Assembly: GCA_020072765.1 (NCBI GenBank)
Contig: JAIQGD010000034.1
Location: 1 to 34,817, forward strand
Reading direction: 5' to 3'
DNA from: Terriglobia bacterium
GTDB taxonomy: Bacteria; Acidobacteriota; Terriglobia; Acidiferrales; UBA7541
Length of the DNA stretch: 34,817 nucleotides
Of this stretch, positions 7,784-14,695 are shown in pieces. Numbering within the stretch: position 1 is the stretch's first letter; each line of letters opens with the position of its first letter. Made by a program: the position numbers and the translations under genes. The notes under the pieces were generated by a model. The model did not search any database. It saw only the letters and a program-made list of their open reading frames with translations, and was not told the DNA's origin.

Positions 7784-8971
7784 ATGAAGAAGCGGACGGC
7801 AGTGAGTTTTTTCTTGTCGCGCAATCTGGGCGTCATCAAGCGGACGGCAGTGAGTTTTTTCTTGTCGCGCAATCTGGGCGTCATCGTTGTGGCGGGTGCT
7901 ATTGCGATCGCGTTGGCAGCCGGCTCGTGGGCCGGCGCGCAGAAGACCGCAGCGGCCGGCAAGGAAGGCAAAGTTCTCGGCATCGCCTTCGACGGCCACC
8001 AGGTCTCGAACCTCGACCAGTCCATCAAATACTACGAAGCGATCGACTTTCACTTGTCCGGCAAGCCCACTGATTGGGCCGTCGATAAAGTCGTCAACCA
8101 GTTGGGCGGCACCAAGGGCGCGGAATCCCGTACCGCCATCATGACCATTCAGAGCTCCGTTTCCGATAAGCCCTTCTCGCTGATCCTGCGCGAATACCGC
8201 GGCATCGACCGCAAGAATTGGAGCGGGCTCTCCTCCTCCGACCTTCTCTCGGGTCACATGGATCTGACCGTGCAAGACGACTGCACCCCGTCGATGGACA
8301 AGCTCAAGGCCATCAATATGCTCAAGATGCCCCCCATGAATCTTCCCGGCGGAGCCGCTGCCCCCACTGGGCCGCGCCGCTTCGTCTTCGTGCAGGATCC
8401 CGATGGCTGGTTCATTGAATTGTTCGCCATCATGCCGCCGCCTCCGGGCGCGCCTCCCGAAGGACCCAAAGTTTCCAATTCCACCGCGACCAACGCCAAC
8501 ATCGACCGGCTCGGCAAACAGACCGGCTTCAACCACATCGGCTTGAACGTGGTCGATCCGAAGAAGGCCCTCGCGTTTTACCAGGACGTCCTGGGCGGAG
8601 ACTACCCGCCCCTGGCCCCCCCGCCGGCCGCACCGGCCGCCGCACCGCCCGCCGGCGCCGCCCCGCGCATGAACATGATGAACGGCTGGTTTCCGCAAGC
8701 CACCACCAACGGAAACGTGCGCCTCGAGTTGATCGCCTTCCCGCAGCCGCCGGGTAAACAACAGCCCCCCGACGAGCACTTTGCCGATGTCGCCGTCAAC
8801 TATGTCGGCTTTCAGGTGACTGATATCGACGCGGTGTACGCCAAAGCCAAGGCCGCTGGCGCCATCACCGTGTCCGAGGGCGGCATCGTGAAGGTCAAGG
8901 ACGGCCGCGCCGTCATCCTGCGCGACCCCGACGTCGGCGGATTCGTCGAACTGTGGGAGCCGTCGAAGTAG
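7784..8971 (+). CDS. exported protein with two VOC (glyoxalase-fold) domains
   Basis: Translation from ATG 7784, preceded by GGAGACGGAGGAG, gives 395 aa. The open frame extends 5' to 7685, but this ATG has the ribosome binding site and starts the signal region. The N-terminus is a signal/anchor whose 16-residue unit KRTAVSFFLSRNLGVI occurs twice in tandem, followed by the hydrophobic stretch VVAGAIAIALAAG. Two vicinal-oxygen-chelate domains follow: about 65-215 (GHQVSNLDQSIKYYE ... DPDGWFIEL) and about 247-392 (NHIGLNVVDPKKALAFYQ ... DPDVGGFVEL). The His and Glu residues typical of metal ligands are present in each half (His72/Glu212 and His251/Glu389). VOC enzymes include glyoxalases, dioxygenases and resistance proteins, so the reaction cannot be assigned. 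An Ala/Pro-rich insert (about 276-294) interrupts the second domain. Confidence 0.82.
   Translation: MKKRTAVSFFLSRNLGVIKRTAVSFFLSRNLGVIVVAGAIAIALAAGSWAGAQKTAAAGKEGKVLGIAFDGHQVSNLDQSIKYYEAIDFHLSGKPTDWAVDKVVNQLGGTKGAESRTAIMTIQSSVSDKPFSLILREYRGIDRKNWSGLSSSDLLSGHMDLTVQDDCTPSMDKLKAINMLKMPPMNLPGGAAAPTGPRRFVFVQDPDGWFIELFAIMPPPPGAPPEGPKVSNSTATNANIDRLGKQTGFNHIGLNVVDPKKALAFYQDVLGGDYPPLAPPPAAPAAAPPAGAAPRMNMMNGWFPQATTNGNVRLELIAFPQPPGKQQPPDEHFADVAVNYVGFQVTDIDAVYAKAKAAGAITVSEGGIVKVKDGRAVILRDPDVGGFVELWEPSK
7790..7885 (+). repeat. exact 48-bp tandem duplication in the VOC signal region
   Basis: Positions 7790-7837 and 7838-7885 are identical over 48 bp and in frame, encoding the same 16 residues twice. Perfect identity implies a very recent duplication, or an assembly or sequencing artefact. 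Confidence 0.95.
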
Positions 8972-9000
8972 CGCGCATCTTTGCTGCGCGTCCGCAGACT

Positions 9001-9096
9001 CGTCATTCTGAGTGAAGCGTCCCGGAGACTTTTTCCTTCCGGAAATCGCGGTTCGAGCGATTTCCGGCCGGGACGCGCAGTCGAAGAATCCCTCTT
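9001..9096. repeat. REP-like intergenic palindrome
   Basis: A GTCATTCTGAGTGAAGCG ... GTCGAAGAATCCCT element, a type widespread in Acidobacteriota intergenic DNA, encloses nested inverted repeats. The outer arms are CGTCCCGG (9018-9025) and CCGGGACG (9068-9075). The inner arms are CCGGAAATCGC (9039-9049) and GCGATTTCCGG (9057-9067), with a 7-nt loop. It lies just downstream of the VOC gene and could act as a transcript-end hairpin. Confidence 0.7.
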
Positions 9097-9141
9097 ACGC
9101 TGCGCCAGATAGAAGGACGTCAACGGGGCCAACCCTTCTCG

Positions 9142-9448
9142 GGCGGGTGGTCCAGGCTATGGCGCCTCTAGGCATTCGGTTCGCTCCACACCGCACGGCG
9201 CATGATACCAGCGCAACACTTCACTCGGGAGTATGTGTGGCGGGTGCCCCATTCTTCGCGCCGTGTGCGAAGGGTGGGGCCTTTGCGGCGTTTGCGCTGT
9301 CCTCGGAACCATTCAGGCGCATCCGCCGTTGCGGCCACCTGCATTTCCCCGTCGTAACCTGTCATCGTCGCTTCCCACTTCTTGCCTCAACGCCTTCCCG
9401 AGACACGTGCGCCCAGGTTCTCGGTGAGATCAGAAATTGACAGGAGAG
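9142..9448 (+). repeat. ~307-bp dispersed repeat, copy 1
   Basis: From GGCGGGTGG to GACAGGAGAG this segment aligns almost end to end with 14261-14570 in the same orientation. It includes the shared block CACTTCACTCGGGAGTATGT and an imperfect hairpin (CCCATTCTTCGC ... GCGAAGGGTGGG). Identity is very high in the middle and lower at the 3' end. A reading frame can be followed through both copies, but the composition and shared hairpin argue for a non-coding repeat. Together with the palindrome at 9001-9096 it fills most of the 555-bp gap between the two VOC genes. Confidence 0.88.
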
Positions 9449-9527
9449 CTGTGAGACAGATCGAGTTCCCGGCCGGGCTGAGCCTACAGCCCCGTTCGGG
9501 ACGCCGGAAAGCGCTTGTCCGGTGGCG

Positions 9528-10703
9528 CTATTTCCCCGCTGGGTCCTTCTTCACGTCGTGGTCCATGAACTCCAGCCAGAACCCTTGCGGATCGGTCACG
9601 AAGAACATCCGCGTCGTGGGTGCGATGAACACCGGCGCGTTGGACGGGCTCGCCGTGTGCAAATTCGCTGCCTTGACCCGCTCGATCATCACATCGTCGT
9701 CTTTCGCCATGAACAGGAAATGCGCGGCGCCGGGATCCTGAAAGTGTGGCCGTTGAAACTGCTTGCTGTGATTCTGGTATTCGATCAGCTCCATGACCAC
9801 CGGAGAGCCGGGTACCATCGCCTCCGCTAACCGGAACTGGCCGTGCGTGCCGGTCAGCTTCTCGTAGCTCTCGTCGCCCATGAGCGCGGGATTCAGCCAG
9901 AACTTGAAATCGGGGCCGGCCAGGCTCTGGTACAGGCGGCCGGTCTTTTCCAGATTGTCCACCACCACGGCGACGCGCGCGCCGAGCACCTTGCTGCCAG
10001 GGTCGGCGGTTGTCGCGGGCGCGGGCGTCTGCTCGATTAATTCCACCGGGTATCCATCGGGATCGCGCACGAAGACCGCTCGGATCTTCCCCGTCATGCC
10101 CGGCCAGCCGGAAAGCTCGACCGGGCTTCCCCCGGCCGTGATCACCTCAAACCGCTCGTCTTTCAGAAGGGCCAGAGTCTTATCCAGGTCCCTGACGATC
10201 AGCTTCAAGTACGACGCGCCCGGATCGGTCAATGGCGGATGGAAGGGATGCGACGCGATGCCCTTGATTTCGATGGCCTCAATCGTCATTTCCGGCCCAC
10301 CCGGCGCCGCGGCCGTCCCGGGAATCGGAAGCAGCGCGACGCGGCTGACTTGGTCGTAGGGGTTCGGCACGCCTTGGACGAGCATCGCAACTTCCTGCAA
10401 CCCGCGATTCCTGCCGAAGGGACGCGGTTGGTCGCGCGTGCCGCGAAGTTCGAGCCCGATCAGATCGTGATAGAAATGCATGATCGCCTCGACTTCGGCG
10501 ATCTCCCGGCCCAGGTGCCCCGGGCGAAGAACATCTCCGGAAGGCGCGATGCCCGATGGAGGCGCCTTCAGCGTCGCCCAGCTCGTCTGCGCCGAAGCCA
10601 TCGGGACAAAGATCGGCAGCGTCAGGATGATCGCAACGATTCCGCGCGCCATGCTTTGACTTGCAACGATCCCGCGTGCCATGTTTTTGAATGATCGCGA
10701 CAC
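9528..10703 (-). CDS. exported two-domain VOC-family protein
   Basis: This 391-aa product has a signal peptide (AIILTLPIFVPMASAQ) followed by two VOC-fold halves. The first, about 62-235, contains YHDLIGLELRGTRDQ and later FVRDPDGYPVELIEQ. The second, about 244-385, contains VVVDNLEKTGRLYQSL and FVTDPQGFWLEFMDHD. The pattern beta-strand, helix (FYHDLIGLEL) and closing D-P-x-G-x-x-[VL]-E is typical of this fold. The substrate is unknown. The predicted start at 10703 is GTG with GAGAGG 5 nt upstream. ATGs at 10682 and 10652 are alternatives that fall at the two copies of a 10-codon repeat (MARGIVA). It is a paralogue in architecture of the VOC protein at 7784-8971 on the other side of the repeat element, so the two may act in the same pathway. 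Confidence 0.82.
   Translation of the reverse strand: MSRSFKNMARGIVASQSMARGIVAIILTLPIFVPMASAQTSWATLKAPPSGIAPSGDVLRPGHLGREIAEVEAIMHFYHDLIGLELRGTRDQPRPFGRNRGLQEVAMLVQGVPNPYDQVSRVALLPIPGTAAAPGGPEMTIEAIEIKGIASHPFHPPLTDPGASYLKLIVRDLDKTLALLKDERFEVITAGGSPVELSGWPGMTGKIRAVFVRDPDGYPVELIEQTPAPATTADPGSKVLGARVAVVVDNLEKTGRLYQSLAGPDFKFWLNPALMGDESYEKLTGTHGQFRLAEAMVPGSPVVMELIEYQNHSKQFQRPHFQDPGAAHFLFMAKDDDVMIERVKAANLHTASPSNAPVFIAPTTRMFFVTDPQGFWLEFMDHDVKKDPAGK
10623..10682 (-). repeat. 30-bp-period imperfect duplication at the VOC N-terminus
   Basis: Two adjacent 30-bp units (10682-10653 and 10652-10623 on the minus strand) both begin ATG and encode MARGIVA. The first 21 nt agree at 18 positions, all differences being third-base changes. 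Each copy provides a possible start codon. Confidence 0.8.
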
Positions 10704-10728
10704 GTGCGCCTCTCTAATCTGACGTGCG

Positions 10729-11712
10729 CTATCCCTTCATCCCGCGCTGCCACAGCGCGCACAAGGCGGTGTTGTAGAGCGCCAGCGCGGTCGTAATCTG
10801 CCCCAGATGATTGTCGTGGGTCGATAGATAGGCCGCTTTGTGTAGCACGTCCGCATGCAAGTTTCCTTCGGTGGAACAGTCGATGATCACGGCGCCGTCT
10901 TTCACGTTGCGCACCAAGTCCGCCTCGGACTGCGCCGGGAATGCCGTCACGATGATGTCCGCGGTCTGGAGATACGCTTCCCGGTCTTCCGGCCGGGTCT
11001 GCGGATGGATCATGAGCGCGGTGGCCCCGATCCGCATCAGCATGCTTTGCAGCGGAATGCCGATGCGCGGCGAGCTATTGCAGATCGCCACCGTCGGACC
11101 GCTTTGCCGGGCCTCGCGCGGAAACATGTTCTTGATCTCCCCGTGCTGGTGCAGCAGAGTGAGGATCGCTTTTGCCGTGCAGGGCACCACGCCTTCGTAC
11201 TTCTCTTCTTCGTCGACCGTCTTGATGTTCAGCGCCATGCGGCCGGTGTTCTCGACCGTGAGCCCTTCGATGTCCTTCTCCGGCCGCACCCGCCGTAGAA
11301 AATAATCCTCGGTCTTGCCGAACGGCGCCGGGAAGAAGATAAATGTCCCGTAGATCTTGTCGTGGACTTGCGCGCCCATCAGAAGCAGTTCCAGGGCGTC
11401 GGCGCTGTGCGCTTCCTCAACGCGAAAATCCAGGCCGCGCCGCCGGAACTGCTTTCCCATATAGCTGGCGTACCGCCGGGAGCCTCGGTCGACTTCCACG
11501 TTCGGCAGCCGCGGCATAAACGCCGCGACGCGGATCTCCCCCCGGTCGAGGCCGGTCTCCTCGACCTGCGCCAGTTTCTGTTCCGCCTGAGCAAACACTT
11601 CCTCGGCCGCTGCAATGCAGTTCAATCGCTTGCTCGGCGGAACTTGCTGTGTCCAGCTCATGTCAGGCGCGAACGAACTTTTTCGCGCCTGCGGCATGTT
11701 CAGTGTGCCCAT
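10729..11712 (-). CDS. FolD-family methylenetetrahydrofolate dehydrogenase, Mtd1-like
   Basis: This 327-aa protein has the FolD two-domain layout: a catalytic domain to about 180 and a Rossmann domain at about 200-295. PEKDIEG (144-150) matches the family's PxKDVDG with its Asp. VVPCTAKAI (176-184) matches the PCTPxG segment, and CNSSPRIGIP (211-220) stands where GRSxxVGxP is usual. Bifunctional FolD enzymes carry Y-x3-K for cyclohydrolase chemistry; here the aligned segment is YASYMGK (81-87), with Met85 in the Lys position. The Gln of VQLPLP is replaced (FIFFPAP, 124-130). Both traits, and the segment FFPAPFGKTEDYFLR, resemble the yeast NAD-dependent monofunctional dehydrogenase Mtd1. I infer oxidation of methylene-THF without hydrolysis of methenyl-THF. 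It lies 25 bp upstream of the VOC gene on the same strand and may be cotranscribed with it. Confidence 0.78.
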   Translation of the reverse strand: MGTLNMPQARKSSFAPDMSWTQQVPPSKRLNCIAAAEEVFAQAEQKLAQVEETGLDRGEIRVAAFMPRLPNVEVDRGSRRYASYMGKQFRRRGLDFRVEEAHSADALELLLMGAQVHDKIYGTFIFFPAPFGKTEDYFLRRVRPEKDIEGLTVENTGRMALNIKTVDEEEKYEGVVPCTAKAILTLLHQHGEIKNMFPREARQSGPTVAICNSSPRIGIPLQSMLMRIGATALMIHPQTRPEDREAYLQTADIIVTAFPAQSEADLVRNVKDGAVIIDCSTEGNLHADVLHKAAYLSTHDNHLGQITTALALYNTALCALWQRGMKG

Positions 11713-12128
11713 ATCCGACGTTGATTATCGCGCGGCCGGCCCCCGATGACAAAGCTCTTATCAGGATTCCGCGTCACGGCCATTCCGATACCGTTGCGCC
11801 TGCGTTCGCTGCGGGCGAAGGTTTGAAGGTTTGAATGTAGGGCCGCGGCCTTCAGTGCGCTTCTTGCATCCCGGACAGCAGTCGGGACGCGGCATCCGTG
11901 TTTCTCCCGGCAACGCCATCGTGCCGGGCTGAAGCCCCCGGCGCTACATAGCGCCTGAAGTCGATCTTATTAAGAACGGCGGGAGCCGTGCGCGAAGGTT
12001 TTCGCATATACTACGCCTGCTATACGATTCCAGTTGAACTGCCCGTGCGGGGTGCCACATCCGGAATTCTACAGGCGCCACACTGCTCGGGGCGGCCCAC
12101 ATCGCAGCGCGCCAAAGGAGAGGAACAC
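11713..12128. other. intergenic region with REP-like element
   Basis: This 416-bp divergent gap separates the Mtd1-like gene from the DoxX-like gene. It holds a repeat unit at about 11841-11897 related to 15651-15706, and a GC-rich hairpin-forming stretch near 11929-11947 (GCCGGGCTGAAGCCCCCGGC). AT-rich TATACT (12007-12012) and TATACG (12021-12026) could be promoter -10 elements for the DoxX-like gene. No gene was recognised. Confidence 0.5.
11841..11897. repeat. REP-like element, copy 1
   Basis: The core CCCGGACAGCAGTCGGGAC is flanked by GC-rich arms (GCCGCG ... CGCGGC). The same organisation and core recur at 15651-15706, so it is a dispersed folded element. Confidence 0.6.
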
Positions 12129-12554
12129 ATGAATGCCATTGATGTTCCGTTGAGTGAAACGAATGGGAAGCGTTGGCTGGTGTGGGCTGGCTGGGTTGTT
12201 TCGCTCTGGCCCGTTTTCGTTGTGGGGATGAGCGCTCACTGGAAGCTGACCCGAAACCCCGCTTATCTCGGGATGTTTGCACAAATCGGCTGGCCGGATA
12301 GGGCCTTGACGCTCCTCGCATGCCTGCAACTCGGCTGCATCATCCTGTTCATGATTCCGCCCACCGCGGTTCTGGGTGCGGTGCTTCTCACCGGTTATCT
12401 CGGCGGAGCCGTCGCCGCCTATACCCGCATTGGGCACCCTTATCCAATACTAGTCCCCTTTTCAACAAGCGTGATTGCCTGGGCGGGAATCTGGCTGCGG
12501 GACGAGCGCCTTCGAGCGCTGCTCCCGATCCGGCGCGGAGTAGCGAAGGAATAG
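12129..12554 (+). CDS. DoxX-like small membrane protein
   Basis: The 141-aa product starts at ATG 12129 behind AAAGGAGA. The frame is open further upstream, but only this start has a ribosome binding site. It contains four hydrophobic segments: about 17-36 (VWAGWVVSLWPVFVVGMSA), about 57-76, about 77-96 (AVLGAVLLTGYLGGAVAAY), and about 108-124. The motif GYLGGAVAAYTRIG followed by a final helix is characteristic of DoxX-like (DoxX_2) proteins. Members are integral inner-membrane proteins, some linked to quinone or redox partners, but a role here cannot be assigned. It appears to be a single-gene unit transcribed away from the Mtd1-like gene. Confidence 0.75.
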   Translation: MNAIDVPLSETNGKRWLVWAGWVVSLWPVFVVGMSAHWKLTRNPAYLGMFAQIGWPDRALTLLACLQLGCIILFMIPPTAVLGAVLLTGYLGGAVAAYTRIGHPYPILVPFSTSVIAWAGIWLRDERLRALLPIRRGVAKE

Positions 12555-12661
12555 CGCCGTCTGCAATCACTTTCCATCCTCTCGGCGCGCACGCCTTTCA
12601 GGCTAATACCCGATTAAGGGGTTACCGGACAATTGGTTTCTGGCAGGACCTTTGGTTCGAA

Positions 12662-12805
12662 ATGAATATAAGCGTACTTTTGGCAGTGATTGAAGAGAAA
12701 CCTCTAAAGAAGTGGCGCGCCCAAGGGGACGATCTTAGAACTTTCCTCGGCGAAGTCGTGGCAGCTTTACCACAGATGGGGTTTCCCGCTGAATTGAGCC
12801 TGTAG
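12662..12805 (+). CDS. short hypothetical protein or gene fragment
   Basis: From ATG 12662 a 47-aa peptide can be read. It begins MNISVLLAVIEEKPLKKW and ends in LPQMGFPAELSL. The ending resembles QIEFPAGLSL, readable at about 9455-9484 immediately after repeat copy 1 (23 of 33 nt agree). No clear ribosome binding site is seen. It may be the 3' remnant of a longer gene. The frame upstream (to 12320) overlaps the DoxX gene and looks non-coding. Function unknown. Confidence 0.35.
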   Translation: MNISVLLAVIEEKPLKKWRAQGDDLRTFLGEVVAALPQMGFPAELSL

Positions 12806-12973
12806 TGTGGCTGGGCACTCGGACTGCTCCGCGCCGATCTCTTGCGCTCTGGCCGAAGCGCACTGGCCGTTTGCCTTTGACAACCTGATTTGGCCCACCT
12901 TCAAAATCACATTCAAGTTTGAACGGATTTTGGGGAGCAGATCACTCTGATGGCCGCTTATACTCGAACCATG

Positions 12974-14242
12974 CTAAACCTTCCGAAAGTTTTCTCGCCA
13001 TTCAGAGATGTGACCATCCTGCGGGGGTGAGGCGAAGACACCTGGTGGCTGTGGAAATCTCGCCTTTTCGTTTCGAATCATAACGCGGGCCATCAGACGC
13101 AATAAGCTGATCCAACGCGCGAGTTCTACGCGGTGACTTTGCGTGTCCGGTGAGAGGCTTAAGTCGCCGCCGGGTGCGCTAAGCATGTGGGCAACCTTGT
13201 TTCTAATTTCTTCGAGCCTCTCCTGCCTAATTCGATTAAATCTCCAACCGAGGACCTCTGCCGGAGCCACATGGTCCCAGCGCTCATCGTTTACCCCAGC
13301 GGGGTCCAGCAACGGAAACACTTCGCTGACGAACTTACGCAATTCTTCCTTAGTGTCCGGAAGCAATTCAGGAAACCTGAGTCTGAAGCGTGCCCTGGCA
13401 GTGGTATCCGACAACTCCTCAGTGCGTTTCCAAGTGATTCCTTCCAGTACCTTATACCAGCACAAGAACTGGTAGTTGATGCTGTTGCTGTTAATCCCTT
13501 CACGATAGAGGGACAGCAGTGACTGGACATAGGAAAGGTTGCTGAGATCGGTCCCCGCCGATGTCAAATGCACGTCTGGATACGGACAGGCATACGTCAT
13601 CGACGCGTTTTGAGTTGTCGTCTGCTCAATATTCAGTTGGCCTAGCCGAACCGGAACATCAAGTTCAAACGCCAGCGTACTGAAGAAACTACTTGCGGCG
13701 CCAAACGCGATTCGGTCAGCTTCGGTAAAGCTGGCCGCGTTCAACTCCACTACACACTGTGCGAGGCGCCCCTCTTTATTCGGAATTCCTTGCATCTCGA
13801 TCTTCTCTACGCCGGTCGAAGTCGTGTGAGAGGAGAAAACCACCAACCTATCTGGATCTTCCGGCCTCCTCTCAGTCTCGGGTCTCACTATTTGAACAAA
13901 TGAGTCTCCCGTCCCCTTGAAATCCAGATTCTGTTTGTCGAGCGGATGTCGGCTCAGCGTGAAAACGACCCGGTACTTGTCCGGCCGGTCTTGAAATGGT
14001 GACTGAGGATCTTCTCCCTTCCTGACATTGCGCACCCACATCTGATACGAGCCTCCAGGGATGCCCAAGACGTCACGCGGTATTTCTGTATTGAAAGTAC
14101 CCGGAGAAGGGGCCGCGTTCTCCTTTAGGGGTTGTTGAAGTTGCGATGGAGCGGCATTCACGTGTTGTCCATACTGCCCATGGCATTGCTTATATTTGCG
14201 ACCACTGCCGCAAGGGCATCTTTCATTCCGACCTATCTTCAT
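12974..14242 (-). CDS. SEC-C motif protein with HEPN-like C-terminal region (MauJ-like)
   Basis: This 422-aa protein begins with a SEC-C zinc-binding motif (CPCGSGRKYKQCH, residues 9-21). A linker and a mixed alpha/beta region (about 60-235) follow, then an alpha-helical C-terminal region (about 237-395) with YREGINSNSINYQFLCWYKVLE split across 246-267. That region ends in EEIRNKVAHML, where R347-x4-H352 fits the Rx4-6H signature of HEPN RNases. Similar C-terminal regions are annotated in databases as methylamine-utilisation MauJ, but no methylamine genes are nearby. The gene is visibly less GC-rich than its neighbours, suggesting transfer. Its start lies about 19 bp from repeat copy 2, and a tRNA-Arg follows within 380 bp upstream. 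HEPN assignment and any RNase or defence role are inference. Confidence 0.75.
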   Translation of the reverse strand: MKIGRNERCPCGSGRKYKQCHGQYGQHVNAAPSQLQQPLKENAAPSPGTFNTEIPRDVLGIPGGSYQMWVRNVRKGEDPQSPFQDRPDKYRVVFTLSRHPLDKQNLDFKGTGDSFVQIVRPETERRPEDPDRLVVFSSHTTSTGVEKIEMQGIPNKEGRLAQCVVELNAASFTEADRIAFGAASSFFSTLAFELDVPVRLGQLNIEQTTTQNASMTYACPYPDVHLTSAGTDLSNLSYVQSLLSLYREGINSNSINYQFLCWYKVLEGITWKRTEELSDTTARARFRLRFPELLPDTKEELRKFVSEVFPLLDPAGVNDERWDHVAPAEVLGWRFNRIRQERLEEIRNKVAHMLSAPGGDLSLSPDTQSHRVELARWISLLRLMARVMIRNEKARFPQPPGVFASPPQDGHISEWRENFRKV

Positions 14243-14260
14243 GTCTGGTATGTCACCCCC

Positions 14261-14570
14261 GGCGGGTGGCCCAGGCTATGGCACCTCTAGGCACTCGGTT
14301 CCCTCCACACCGCACAGCGCATGATACCATCGCAACACTTCACTCGGGAGTATGTGTGGCGGGTGCCCCATTCTTCGCGCCGTGTGCGAAGGGTGGGGCC
14401 TTTGCGGCGTTTGCGCTGTCCTTTCGCAAGCATTCAGACGCATCCGCAGTTTTGGGCCAGCTGCGTTTCTCCGTCATGAGTTGTTATCGCCGCTTCTCAC
14501 TTCTCGCCGCAGCGCCCTCCCGAGACACGCGCGTCCAGGCTCTCGGTGAGATCAGGGATCGACAGGAGAG
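14261..14570 (+). repeat. ~307-bp dispersed repeat, copy 2
   Basis: This is the direct-orientation partner of 9142-9448, sharing the same boundaries, hairpin and central block. It sits just 5' of the SEC-C gene (transcribed leftward) and 48 bp from the 3' end of tRNA-Arg, and so occupies the promoter region of the SEC-C gene. Confidence 0.88.
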
Positions 14571-14618
14571 GATCCCAAGGGGTTGCCGCACGGCTGGTCG
14601 AAAGCCAGAGAGAAAAAG

Positions 14619-14695
14619 TGGCGCGCCCGGAGGGATTCGAACCCCCGACCCTCTGCTTAGAAGGCAGACGCTCTTTCCAACTGAGCTACGGGCGC
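14619..14695 (-). tRNA. tRNA-Arg (anticodon UCU)
   Basis: The minus strand folds as a complete cloverleaf. The acceptor stem is GCGCCCG paired with CGGGCGC, with discriminator G and an encoded CCA (14619-14621). The D arm is TAGCTCAGTTGG. The anticodon stem TCTGC/GCAGA encloses loop CTTCTAA with TCT at the anticodon, and the T arm contains GGTTCGAATCC. It decodes AGA. It is transcribed leftward, toward the repeat-bounded segment. Confidence 0.95.

Noticed and set aside
7790-7885. Possible CRISPR-like array
   Set aside because: Only two units, directly adjacent with no spacer, and in frame within a coding sequence.
7643-8779. Minus-strand frame continuing upstream of the remnant at 7424-7642
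   Set aside because: It runs antisense through the VOC gene and carries no recognisable domain; only its last portion looks protein-like.
9012-9440. Open frame through the dispersed repeat, with a similar frame in copy 2 (14146-14706)
   Set aside because: Parallel frames are expected from repeat similarity. There is no ribosome binding site, and copy 2 would run on through a tRNA gene.
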